Both the position numbers and the translations under genes were made by a program. A model generated the notes under the pieces. That model was not told where the DNA came from, made no database searches, and was given only the letters and a program-made list of their open reading frames with translations. This document shows positions 11,866-22,799 of a stretch of DNA of 64,000 nucleotides, piece by piece (the first letter of the stretch is position 1; each line of letters starts with the position of its first letter). The stretch comes from Gracilaria gracilis (taxonomy: Eukaryota > Rhodophyta > Florideophyceae > Gracilariales > Gracilariaceae), in contig JARGSG010000190.1 in the NCBI GenBank assembly GCA_030374805.1, forward strand, positions 496,001-560,000, read 5' to 3'.

Positions 11866-13667
11866 GTGCACGTGTCGATTGGCCTCAACACGGCATTCAT
11901 GTATCCGTTAACGGGAGTGCTTGACACCGGAGCCGGACCCTGTCTGGTTCACGAATGCCATCTCCCTCCGAAATGGCGCTCAAAACTCCGACCGGACGTA
12001 AGACCTCGAATTACGGACGCGTCAAAGAACCACATGGACGTCGTGGGAGTTCTCCCCCTTATCGTCCGAATCGGTGACCTCAATGTACTGGTACAGTTCC
12101 TGGTGGTTTCTAACCTCTCCACCAGCGTACTACTCGGTACTTCTTTTATTGACAAGTACGTCTTGGCAATTCTACCACCAAAACGGACAATACTCCAACG
12201 ACACTCCAAACCGGTGTCTATACAGTCTTCCGCTTACGGACCATACGCACCGTCCGCGCCGAAACCTGAACCCGAACGGGAAACTCCATCCAATAAGATA
12301 CACGTTGCCCGTCCGGTTGTTCTACCCCCAATGTCAGACACGAACGTCTTGGTAACCACCAAAACGTCCGGCTTGGTCTTTCTACAACCTCATCACCGTA
12401 CGGGATCAACGCTCGAACCCACACTCCTTGCGGGTGGAGTTATGGAGCTCCGACCGGACATACCCTTCTTCGTTCGCGTAGCGAACTTTTCTGACCGCTC
12501 GGTTCGAGTACAGAAGAACACCGTTATCGGACTTGCCCTTCCATCTCCCATAGCTCTCATAACTCCGCAGCCATCGTCGCGGAGCGACGAGTCTAAGGAG
12601 GGAGAACACATTCCGATTTCGGACAGTCATTCCGAACGGAAAGACAAGGATACCGAACGGGAGCAAGAAACCGTACGGAAAGATGAGGACGATTGGCCCA
12701 GCAGGGTACAGATCAGTCCTAAATATGCTTCCGAACGGGATGAAGTCATTGAGCTACTTCGACCGTTTGCGGACATGTGGGACGGCCATCTCGGAATTAT
12801 TGCGGCAGCGAAGCACCGTATCCATCTAGAACCAGGCACTAAGCCTATATTCCAGATGCTGTACCGTGTCGGACCCGCTCAAAAAGAACTCGAACGCAAG
12901 GAGGTTACAAAGCAGCTCGCTGGTGGGGTCATAGAACCGTCATCGGCAGAATGGGCCAGTACGGTCGTATTTGCGCTCAAGAAAGACGGGAGCCTTCGCT
13001 TCTGCGTCGACTACCGCCGACTGAATGCTACGACTGTACGGGAGACGTACCTCGTACCCCGAATGGACGAATGCATTGACTCCTTAGGGGATGCACAAAT
13101 CTTCTCTACTTTGGACCCAACAGTGGTTATTGGCAGACCGAAATGGATGAAACCGACCGGGACAAAACGACATTCCCGTCGCATATGGGACTGTAACGTT
13201 ATCAGAGAATGCCATTCGGACTCAAGAACGCACCGGCCACTTTCCAGCGTGCTCTCGATATCATCCTTTCACTGGTGAAATGGCAGTACGCACTGGTCTA
13301 TCTCGATGACGTAATCATCTATTCCCGGACGGTTGAAGAGCATTATGACCATGTGCGGACCATACTGCATATGCTCCGTTTGGCTGGTGTTACTCTCCGA
13401 CTGGACAAGTGCTACTTTTTCAGTGGCACTGTGGACTATCTAGGCCACATAATCGGACCGGGAAAGCTTCAGGTGTCTCTCAAGACACAGAATGCTATCA
13501 AGCAGGCTAAACCGCCTACAACCCAGACGGAACTCCGATCGTTCTTGGGGCTCTGTAACGTTTTCCGCCGGTTTGTCGCAAACTTTGCCCGAATTGGGGC
13601 TCCATTGAACCGCAAACTGGAGAAGGGGCAACCCACGAAGTTCGAGACATTCACCGATAGGGAATAA
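11866..13667 (+). pseudogene. G1 Pol: protease and reverse transcriptase
   Basis: The frame from about 11866 (470 codons) carries a retropepsin with the active-site triad DTG (GVLDTGAGPCLVHE) and the flap/core segment LLGTSFIDKY. A linker and the start of reverse transcriptase follow (ALKKDGSLRFCVDYRRLN, VPRMDECIDSLGDAQIFSTL). A frameshift near 13125 and a TAA near 13197 move the protein to the frame starting around 13209 (MPFGLKNAPATFQRAL). That frame carries the catalytic YLDD box (ALVYLDDVIIYSR) and the thumb region, up to a TAA at 13665-13667. The DNA of the linker holds many CCGAACGG words, which there encode Ser-Glu-Arg or Thr-Glu-Arg. Confidence 0.88.
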
Positions 13668-14815
13668 GAAGCCTTTGACGAGTTACGTCAGAGACTGATA
13701 CGCCCGCCCATTTTGGCCATTCCCCGTCAGGGGTACCCGTACGTTCTGGATACAGACGCATGCGACCGACAGGTAGGATGCACCCTGCTACAGAAGCAAC
13801 CGGACAGAGGCTTACTACCAATCTGTTACTGGAGCCGCTCTTTATCCAAGACCGAACGGCAATACTCAACTATCGAAAGGGAATGCCTTGCGGTCGTCCG
13901 GGCTATACTGCACCTTCGTCCGTACATGAAAGGTCAGAGATTCACAGTCCGAACGGATCACTACTCCTTGAGGTGGGTACTGAACCTTGCGGACGCATCT
14001 GGACGACTGGCCAGGTGGCGGTTGCGTCTAATGGAGTACAACTTTTATGTCGTCCACCGTCCGGGTATCAAACACCAAGCGGCTGATGCCCTTTCTCGGA
14101 TCCTGACGGATGACGAAGACGATACCCCATTGGACGAGGAGGTCCCCTGCTTGTTAGTAAATGACCTTACGGACGATGGCTCCTTCATCACCAACATTAC
14201 CGTTAACGGTGATGAGTACAGTGACTTCTGCGTCGATTGGCCAACGCCCGAACGGAAATCTGCTGGAATCCCCGAGGTGCTTGCTGTCACCTCGGAGGAA
14301 ACCAATATCGTTCCGGTCACGGTCGATGAGCTGGTTCGAGCTCAAGCAGATGATCCTTTCTGCGAGTTCGTACGGAAAGACATCGGCAACGGTGTCACTC
14401 TTTTCGACGTTGACCGAAACGGACTTATAGTGCGCAAAATCCCCACTAGACGGTGCCATCCAGAGAGTCGTACCTGCATCATTGCAGGCACGCATTCTCT
14501 ATTTGGCACACTACCCCCGTCTGGTCGGCCATCCGGGCTCCACTCGGATATATGAAGGTCTCCGCCGAGACTTTTACTGGCCATATGGCCAATGAGGTAT
14601 TCCAGACCGTACGGGATTGTCGCACATGTCCGGCGACAAAGGGAACACACTTCAAGTCGCAGAAGCTATTGAAGCTGTTTCCCGCCCCCGGTCCGCTGGA
14701 ATTCGTCGCGATGGACATCGTCGGTCCATTCACGAAGTCCGTAAACGGTTACCAGTTTATACTGGTTATAACCGATCGGTTTAGTAAGATAGCTCGTTCT
14801 ATCCCCATGCGGTGA
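13668..14815 (+). pseudogene. G1 Pol: RNase H and N-terminal integrase
   Basis: Directly after TAA 13665-13667, in the same frame, comes RNase H with VLDTDACDRQVGC (Asp), STIERECLAVV (Glu) and VRTDHYSLRWVL (Asp). Then follow ADALSRILTDDEDD and a linker. A frameshift near 14450 leads to the frame ending at 14815, which holds the zinc-binding region, the first integrase Asp (EFVAMDIVGPF) and ILVITDRFSKIA. It ends in a TGA at 14813-14815, with the next frame overlapping. Confidence 0.85.
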
Positions 14816-15927
14816 ACTACAGCTCCCGCTCTGGCAAAAGCTTCTTGGAAAACTGGGTCTATACGTACGGAATTCCCAACTACCTGCTAACCGATAACGG
14901 ACCTCAATTCGTCTCCAAGTTCTTCGAGACTATGGGTTCCGCGTTGGGAACCAAACACGTACTGACGACCGCGTACCATACTCAAACAAATGGTCAGGCC
15001 GAACGGTTTAACAAAACACTCTTGGAGAGGTTACGCCACCACGTAGCAGATCACCAAAACACTTGGCATGCCTATCTTCAACCACTTGCGTACGGCTACA
15101 ACCTACAGGTCCATCGATCTCTTGGCACCGCACCGTTCGATGTAGCGTTAACGCATAAGCCACCGAGCGTTCTTCTCGATGAGTCCAGTACGTCATTGGA
15201 CCCGACGACGCCTACACAGCCCACTGCAGCTCGGTTAAAACGCTACACGCTCAAGCTCCTACACGCCACGCTGCAGACCGCTCGGACAAAGTTGACCCGC
15301 GCCCAACAGCGCTACAAGGGAAACTTTGATAAGTCCGTACGGTACACGCCGAGCTTTACCCCTGGGGAAGAGGTGTTCGTTGACCAACCGGACTATAAGA
15401 ACGCAGAGGAGGACCTAAGGTATCAGGCACGTACGTATCGGAAGTTCTTACCGAAGACGGTTGGCCCGTTTAAGGTTGTATCCGCAACGGACGCTACTAT
15501 CACTCTGAACGAAGCCGGTATTCACAAAACCGTCAGTATTGACAGAGTCACAAAAGCTCCAACCGCACGGCCAACAACCACACCGGTTACTTCCGAACGG
15601 ACACGCGGCACAGTAGCCGCCGACCCTGAAGGACCATATGCGGACGAACCTGTGGACGACGAGCGTACCCCACCGCCCGGAACAGTTCCGAGCGTGGTAG
15701 AAAGCATCGCCGACCACCGCGACACTCCGAACGGACAGGAATACCGCGTACGTTGGTATGGCTACCGTGCAGATCAGGACACCTTCGAACCACCGAAGCA
15801 CATCTCACAGCACTTTATTGCCCGCTACTGGCGTCGCAGAAACCGTTCGGTATCTGCCAGACCTTCAGGAGGGGGAAGAAAATTGGGTGGTGTTCAGGCC
15901 CCGAACGTACGTACTGGTACCGCATAA
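14812..15927 (+). pseudogene. G1 Pol: integrase core, GPY/F-like region and chromodomain
   Basis: This 371-codon frame has the second integrase Asp (LLTDNGPQFVSKFFE) and the catalytic Glu (TNGQAERFNKTL). A C-terminal region follows (GEEVFVDQPDYKN, KTVGPFKVVSATD) that matches the GPY/F module in position. At the end is a chromodomain: VVESIADHRDTPNGQEYRV, then RWYGY and a final helix HISQHFIARYWRRR. Chromodomains of chromoviruses can steer integration to marked chromatin. There is no ATG at the start because this is the continuation of pol after a frameshift. Confidence 0.88.
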
Positions 15928-18101
15928 GCTACTCATACTATCTGGATTCTACTTTTTCGACTTTTGTATTCATGGAGTTGTGTTTTCGAGAACAACTCCT
16001 TCTACTCTACTGTCTACTCTCTGGAAATTCCGAACGGTCATGGCATCGATGGCAAGCAGAGACGGAGTTCTGCTCCTCTGCCTTCCGCACGGATGAGCTC
16101 GGAACCGTTCACGCACTGCGTGGCGATGAGACGTCACTCCGTAACGGAAAAACCGCTTCGTAACGCCAAACCTACACCGCCATGTCAGTTGTGTGCTGTA
16201 CCCCAACGGAATTGCATGCGCTCTTGTGCCGCATACCCGCGGCCATGCGGGCGGCGCGGTTACCTGCACGGCGAATCAAAAAATCCGTCGCGGAAATTGC
16301 CTCCCCGTACGGTATCAAAAACGGCGATTCAGTGTTTGGCCGCTAGCTCCGAAACGGTGGCCTTTCAGGTTCTTAAAATGGCCGCTTTAGACTCGCCGCA
16401 CGGGCAAAATACTTGTGATTTTTTGGCTTGCACGCACGCCCCTCTACACGCAATACTGTGTACCGAATCGGTTACCGAAGCACGCGCCGGGCTTATATGC
16501 TCCGGCAATGATTAATTCGTAATTTTTTGAGCCCGACTGGTGCGCATCATTGCTGGAACTGACTCTCGCGGCTGTTTCCGATAGGATCGTTGGGCGTACC
16601 ACACTGCGACTCTCACCATGCGTTCTTCGTTAGCTCATGCTACAAACGACTGTCTAAGGTACAGACATCCATTGACTTCTGCGCCACTTCTGGACTTGGT
16701 GGTTTGATACAATCCGCACGTAGCAATGACTGCCAGCGACCATCGTCACAGTTCTCAGAGCTCAACCGTCCCGGATATGCCATTGTGCACCACTACTGGC
16801 CTGACCGCTCGGACGTTCAAGAACGATTGAACTACGGCAGCCTTCGCTCGCCATACCACACGGACAGGGGCGCCGGTCCTTCGACCGCGCCCCTACGCTC
16901 GGGGAGACGGCCGTGCGGAAATGCAGCCATTGCGGACAAGGGTGCCGGCCCTTCGGTCGTGCCCTCACGCTCGGCATCTGCGCAAGGCTACACCTTCCGC
17001 AATCGGAAAATTGGGCGTACCTTCGCCCCGCCCGTGATGGGCACATTTCCCAAACGGATGTTTCAAATCTTACCTTGAAGTAAGGCGCTTGGACGATCGG
17101 ACACGCGCACGTTCGGTGCAGTCTGGCACGTACTTCACCTCGTTCGTTCAACGCACGGCGTTTCATGCCGATGCCACTGCGTGCACCTGCTCGCGCTGAC
17201 CCGTTCGGTTTGTCGTTTTTCTGCCGCCACGGATACGCCGTTTCGTTCCTCCGTACTGAAAATTGGGCCATGGCTTCGCCCCGCCCTTGGTGGTCAAATT
17301 TTCCGAAACGGACACCGTAGGCCCGGATGACCTCAACGTACACCGAATGGATCATTACTAAACCGTTGGCGGACGTTCAGGGCTCAACCGAATCGGATCG
17401 AACCCTGGGAAGGCGTCAAAGTGCTCCGATCGGACTTGTACGGCGACGAGTCCTATGGGACTATGTTGACGCCGCGACCACGGGCGTTCCCGAAGGTAGC
17501 CGTCGTTAGGCACCACAGCCAATTAGTGCCATATGTCGTCCGCTTGGATCCCTGTAAGCACTCACCACTCGTACAGTGCTCTCTGCCGGCGCATTGGGAA
17601 ATTTTAGCAAGGCTTCACCCCGCCCTCTCCGGGCAAATTTCCCAAAGCGGACTCTGCACCGTCCTGTGCACCGCACGGCCTTGGTACGGACTTGGCGCCC
17701 GTATGGCGACTGTCATGGACGTCCGACGGGACGAACAGTACGTTTCCGATCGGACTTGTGCGTGTGAAGCGTTTTGGACGTCGTCGGCACGCAAAATGCA
17801 ACATGTGGTCTGTACAGTTATAGACCATTTCGTACACTCAGTGGAACGTCTAGTGCGTCCCTGATATGGCCTTCGCGTACCCGCACGTATCATCCCGTTC
17901 GGTTCGAACTTTATCACCGCTGCATAGGCTTCTTGTGCTTCTCCCGTTCAGGAAATTTTGCCATGGCTTCGCCCCGCCCTTGGTGGGCAAATTTTCCAAA
18001 CGGACACGATGGCGCCCTCTCAACCATACGGACATAAGCGTAACGACTTGGCGACGCTACGCGGCGCTCCGAGGGCGGAGCTCAAGTGTAGGAGGGGGAT
18101 C
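15928..18101 (+). other. G1 2.2-kb non-coding 3' region
   Basis: No convincing ORF lies on either strand, yet this region occupies the place where G2 and G3 carry an antisense gene. It holds G1 words (for example at 16031, 16304, 17202 and 17896), four spaced hairpin repeats (separate entry) and a pair of GC-rich hairpin-like repeats at about 16868-16905 and 16941-16980. TCAAAAAATC near 16275 and GATTTTTT near 16418 are a weak inverted pair that also occurs near 29172-29208. A polypurine tract AGGAGGGGGA precedes the 3' LTR. Confidence 0.6.
17005..17997 (+). repeat. four spaced copies of a 44-50-bp hairpin repeat
   Basis: Copies start at about 17005, 17258, 17596 and 17951. Each has the form GGAAATTTTGCC, then a GC-rich loop (CTTCGCCCCGCCC shared), then GGGCAAATTTTCC. 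The last copy has arms pairing over about 12 bases. They are 250-355 bases apart and sit just upstream of the 3' LTR. The word AAACGG or GAAACGG follows the copies. Confidence 0.75.
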
Positions 18102-18632
18102 TGTAGTATAGTGAGCCCGAGTTGGTGCACTGCGTATCCGATTGGCCGTTCACGTACTGAGGGGTAGTGCACGGTTGGGCGGTGCAGTGGCACTGCCACG
18201 TGTACGATTTGGTGATCGAGTGCCGGACGGACTGGTGGGGCGTACAAGTTGGACACGTGTGCAAGTTGGGTGGTGCCGGGCTGTGGCACAGTGAATGGAC
18301 CGTTGGTACAGTAGTCAGTAGGGGGCCCAGACCCGATATTTAGTTGTAGCTCGGATCTCGGTGTCCCCCCAATCGTAAACGACAAGCATCTTCTGCCGAA
18401 CGTCTTCCTCGCCAGCTTGCGCTAACGATAGAACGCACGGTAATTCCCTTAAGGTTTCTCAGACCGTTCGTACCCTTTTGCGCGTTCCTGTACGCGCTTG
18501 GTGATACCGACCGTCCACTCTCCCTTCGACCGCCCGGTGCTTCCGCCCTCCTTCACCATTCGGACTCATTACAGTCACACGGCTGTACGCTGCCGCCGCT
18601 CCCGTCTCAAGACCGCTTCGGACTATACCACA
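18102..18632 (+). repeat. G1 3' LTR
   Basis: 531 bases, TGTAGTATAG to CTATACCACA, preceded by the polypurine tract AGGAGGGGGA (18090-18099) and followed by the target duplication ATTTC (18633-18637). It is about 97 percent identical by eye to the 5' LTR outside the end indel. Confidence 0.95.
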
Positions 18633-18693
18633 ATTTCCAGAATTTCCAGAATTTCAAATATGCTAGTATTGAAAACGAAATATTTCCAGAACT

Positions 18694-18844
18694 CCAAATT
18701 TTGAATGTTAAACTAGCACATCAAAGAAGTATCTAGTCATATCAAACACAAATATGAAAAAAGAATTTGAATAAATTCACCAGATAAACGTTCCTCAAAA
18801 CTAGCATTCTTGAATGTAAAATTCCATTTTCGAGAACACAGACG
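18694..18844. repeat. right arm of the foldback repeat
   Basis: Reverse complement of 8721-8870. It ends CGAGAACACAGACG. See the left arm. Confidence 0.9.
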
Positions 18845-19840
18845 TTTATATATACCTAGATGTACGGCGCATATTTTGTCAGTATGGCACATTTTGGGGC
18901 TACTTAGCCTGAATTTGCGCTACGTATCTCTCTAGAAATGATGGCACTCTGTCACGTAAAACAAAATTGGAGAGTATTGTAAAGCAATTGCCCTTGGCAG
19001 GGACTGAGGGGGATGCCACTCATATATCCGTTGTTATTTACTGCTGAACTTCCTACTATTATGAAGTCTATATAGCTATTTGGCCCTGATTAGGGATCCG
19101 CCTACGAAGGGTATGATTCGCATGACACGTGTGTGCCCGCGCCCGATTACCGGATGCGTCGTTGCAAGAGTGCCACGGAGGTACACGTGGGTAGTGGTGA
19201 GCGGCGTGCTGGGTACTTAGATATTTTAGTTGATATTTGTTAGCCGTATATTAGTGGCGGCACTGGCCGCCACTGTATGGGAAGTAAACCTCAACGAGGC
19301 CTTGGCTCTAGCTTGAGTTCCGCTTGCGCAAGGTCTTCCGCCTCATTCCCGGGGAGCACCGCCGCTTATCCGGACAAGTTATCCACCTCCGTCACTGAGA
19401 AGCACCAATCCGTCGTTACGGCCATTTGCCTATCATTATTTAGCACACATTTTCTGTTTTCGGTCTTACGGCTCGCTACACTTCGCCCTGTCGTACAGGT
19501 TTGCCCTTTTTGTTTCGGGATTATTCCCCGCTTTCACGAGTCTGTGCTCGGCAGTGCGGCTCGTTTTGCTACCTTCCATCTCGCCCCTTTTGCTACAGGA
19601 TACGTCACATCCAGTGGATTCCATCCTTTTTGCTCCCCGATCGCCAACCTCAAACCCCGTTTGTAAGTCAGGAAGAGGTCGCCCGGAGTTACGCCCGGCA
19701 CGTGTCGGCCTCATCGGAGGGTTCTGCCACTGCTCTGCCCCATTAGGGAGCAAGACTGAACACCTTGTGCGCGTAGCCGCTGGCGCGGTTTGTGTTCTTT
19801 CTTTCCCTTCCCGGCTTTGCCCCACAAGTATCCCTAAGGT
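18845..19840. other. spacer with an unassigned LTR-like block
   Basis: There is no supported gene. At 18999-19011 a purine run (GGACTGAGGGGGA) is followed by TGCCACTC, which looks like a polypurine tract and LTR start. The stretch 19110-19840 has the GC-rich, pyrimidine-biased texture of the gypsy LTRs here, with small palindromes CTTGCGCAAG and CCTCAACGAGG. I found neither a partner LTR nor target duplications, so a solo or partial LTR of another family is only possible. Confidence 0.3.
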
Positions 19841-21304
19841 TATATGGGGTGTATTTTGAAAGAGAGGTTTTTTCAATAAGGTTTAAAATATATACACGGG
19901 GGAACTGCCGGAAAAAACGCTTTGTCCCGCAGATGTACGGCAAAATAGGTTTTCTTAATTTGAATATCTTCCTTTTTGGGAGGCGTGACGCGTTACTGAA
20001 GCTAAAAATCCGAAAATATACACATGTAAAAACACTGTGTTGAAATTTGTAATTCTAAAGTGTAGTCTTACAATTTAGACGTGTTGCCACTGAAAACATG
20101 ACGCCAGATGTCATCGAGATGATTCGATGACTGAAAAATTTGTTACGATCTTTAGTCGCCATAAACTCTATAAAGGAGCAAACTGGGTCCACTTTTGTGG
20201 CATAAGTTAGTAGATCAAGTAGAGATTTAAACATATATCTACATTTGGTGTCCAAAAGTAAACAAAATAGCAAAATTTATGGCATAATGGAATCGCTATT
20301 TTCCCCAAAAAGTGCTATTTTTCGCAAATTTATGCGCCATAATTTAAGAGTTGATGTCACTGATCGCAATTCTTTGTTAATTACTTTCACTAAAAATAGG
20401 TAGAGGATTGTTAATATGGAAATAGTTTCGAAATCCATTGTAGAAGTAGGAAGTTTATGGCATAATGCTTTAATCATCTTTTAGTCATCTGTAGTCATCT
20501 TGAGATGACTAGATGACTTGCAGATGACTTGCGAAATGTCGTAAGATATCTGTCAGTTACTTGTTCTGAGCGTATTTGAGCATCGCCAACAAGTACACGT
20601 GGATAATCAACACGATGTTTAATAGTAAGAAAGCACTCCTTTACCTCGCGTGCTTAAGCATATAATACATTTAACTTTGAGGTATTAATTGTTCTCTTTT
20701 TGCAGTTTCCCGCACTTCCCGGTCTAGAGAGTGTAAACGCAAGAGTGTAAATCAGTGACACTCAAAGACACCTTTGAAACATCGCTCATTTTGCGCCCAA
20801 TATTAGCGATTTCCCGCAACTTCCTGACTGTTGAAAAAGCACATGACTATGAATGACTGAGAATATCTCTTGAAAGGTAGTAAACAAAAGTGGTCAAACT
20901 GTACATAAAAGCTTAGATTGCTTTCAAAGCTTTAAAAAAATTTTATTTGATTGGGAGTTGGATGGAAGAAAGAATGCCTTTTGCTTCACTACTAGGTTTA
21001 TAGCAGTCGGTTCTGTCCCATCGTATTTAAAAAGGGACCCAGGTGTCCTCTTAAATTATCAATACCTTGTAATACACACTAACGCACGCTTATTAATAAC
21101 GTAGATGTTTAAAAGTGACTACTTTCTGAGTACTTTGACTGACTACCGCCAAAAATGCTGACATCATGACTTCGAACCGGGAAAATAGGTAGTCAAAAAT
21201 ACGCTCCTGACTTTTTGAGAACATCGCTAGTTATAGGTGGATTTAAGATTAGAATTTGTGAATGGATTAGTTTTCGTCCGGTATCCGACAAGGGATACGA
21301 CATA
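19841..21304. other. AT-rich non-coding spacer
   Basis: I see no gene. Between 20470 and 20530 the word GATGACT or AGTCATC recurs six or more times on both strands, forming a small cluster of inverted repeats. Confidence 0.5.
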
Positions 21305-21650
21305 AGTGTTGTCAACTGGCACGAGAGTGCAAAAATAAGGGGTATGAACTGGCACGAGAGCGCGATATGAGCCCGGGGGATTGTAATTTTCCGGAGGCGG
21401 AGCCAAGGGAAAATAACCATCCCGAGGGCTCATATCGCGCTCGAATGCCACGTTAATAACGTGTTTTTCGTCGTCCTGGTTCTCAGGTAAATATTGAAAT
21501 GTGAGTGGTTTATGATGGTCACCCTCACGTAAGAGGAATGTAAATCTTACACTGTGCTCGGAAAGGAAAATATCGATATTTTCCATCACTTGAGGGAAGA
21601 TATCGATATCTCCCCGTCCGTGTCGATATTTCCCTGACAACCAGGCGACA
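21305..21650. mobile_element. MITE-like deletion derivative of the 6635-8306 transposon
   Basis: A perfect 17-bp inverted repeat, GAGCGCGATATGAGCCC at 21358-21374 and its mirror at 21426-21442, brackets a 51-base centre. The left side corresponds to the right end of the transposon at about 8215-8295, and the right side (21400-21645) to its left end at about 6640-6890, in reverse. The second 172-bp inverted module is at 21475-21645. Confidence 0.65.
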
Positions 21651-22211
21651 AGTATATCTATTAACCAGGCCGATTTTGCGGAACATGCTTTTCTCTGAGA
21701 AATATCAAACACACCTCAGAGTTTGAAACTACGTTTCAAGGGCTTAGGCGTTTACTAGTATACGGTGACAGGTAGATGAAAGGTATACGTTTAGTTGACT
21801 AGGTTGTCCCACGTTGACAAAAGAAGTGGACTAGTTTACGTTACATAGTATATTACTAGTACTCCAAGATCTCTCTCCCTCCCCGTTGACCCAGCACCGC
21901 CAGCCCACCATCAACTTTCGGCATTATCTTCTGCGCTTACATTCAAAGAAGGTAGTACAGTGGGTGTATGTAGAAATCACCAGTCCGCCAGGCAACCAAA
22001 TATTTGCCGCGAGGCCATCTCACATCAGAAATGACATCGCACCAAATATTGGAGCCAAACCGTCCTCCGTAACTCTTGCAACGCCTCCCGCCACAAATAT
22101 TCCCCCGTCAGTGACGGCAAAAACACCTTTAGTCACTGGAAAAAGTTCACGATTACTCCCTAACAGAGGCGTGGACGCCTTTCGTTTTTCAGTGGTGGTG
22201 GCCTACCAGGC
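21651..22211. other. non-coding spacer left of G2
   Basis: A frame of 116 codons at 21886-22236 runs into the G2 LTR and shows no domain, so I regard it as chance. Nothing else was recognised. Confidence 0.5.
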
Positions 22212-22216
22212 CAACT

Positions 22217-22676
22217 TGTGGGAGAGCGATTCCTGAAGACTAGCAAGGCAAAGGACACGTGTATGCGCCTACAGGAGCGCCACCACGTGTGCGCGGTTGC
22301 CCCGGGGGCCTTTTTATTATTTTATTTCATTAGATTAGCCATTAGGGCTCACTGGAGATATAGGATAGGGCACATTACAGTGCCACAGGGTAGAGGCGCC
22401 TCGGTGCAGATAGTTACGCACCTCGAGCAGTGCCTCCCCTTAGGTTCTAAAGCAGACACCATCTTGGTCACGACTAGTCCCTAAGCTTGCCGTTTCCTTG
22501 ACCTCTAGGTCTTCAAGCTGCCACTACTGCACCTTCCGTCCTGTAGGAGTGCATAGTTAGTGTCCGCCCATTTTACCTCCATACCGGTGTCGCCGTCATC
22601 CTCTTCCCACGTGGACCGCTCTGCCAAGCTACCACCGAGGCCTTAGGAGTGAGCGCCCTTTGCCCCCTATCCTACA
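22217..22676 (+). repeat. G2 5' LTR
   Basis: 460 bases from TGTGGGAGAG to CTATCCTACA, preceded by CAACT. It is homologous over its whole length to 49453-49932 on the minus strand, which has about 20 extra bases near the start and scattered substitutions. Confidence 0.92.
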
Positions 22677-22678
22677 CT

Positions 22679-22690
22679 TGGTCTCCCGAC
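22679..22690 (+). promoter_or_regulatory. G2 primer binding site
   Basis: TGGTCTCCCGAC, two bases after the LTR and identical to the G1 and G3 sites. Confidence 0.85.
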
Positions 22691-22799
22691 CTAGAATCCT
22701 CAAGGGCGACCAGTGGACCATATCAGCAAAGAAGTTTACCATAGGATTCTACCGCACAGGATCTGAACCGACGGACTGGTATAGGAAAACAACCGCCCC

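Larger units (their letters stand above)
8884..18632 (+). mobile_element. complete Ty3/gypsy chromovirus G1 (9.75 kb)
   Basis: The element is bounded by LTRs 8884-9433 and 18102-18632, each starting TG and ending CA, with terminal words TGTAGTATAG and CTATACCACA. It is flanked by the 5-bp target duplication ATTTC at 8879-8883 and 18633-18637. The order is PBS, gag, protease, RT, RNase H, integrase, chromodomain, a 2.2-kb non-coding 3' region, polypurine tract. RT before integrase plus the chromodomain defines a Ty3/gypsy chromovirus. The LTRs differ at about 13 substitutions and one end indel by eye, so insertion is fairly recent, yet pol has several frameshifts and stops. The element is loaded with the words CCGAACGG and CCGTACGG. 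Confidence 0.95.

Noticed and set aside
16762..17355. 197-codon minus-strand frame in the G1 3' region as an antisense accessory gene
   Set aside because: It shows no motif shared with the G2 and G3 antisense proteins and its sequence follows the hairpin repeats, so it is probably a chance frame in GC-rich DNA.
17005..17997. A CRISPR-like array
   Set aside because: The spacing is too long and irregular, there are only four units, each unit is itself a hairpin, and the setting is a eukaryotic retrotransposon.
21227..21712. 161-codon minus-strand ORF
   Set aside because: It lies across the MITE's inverted repeats, and its sequence follows the repeat rather than a domain.
22218..22484. 88-codon ORF in the G2 LTR with a counterpart at 49648-49932
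   Set aside because: As above, an LTR duplication, and the frame contains an indel between the copies.
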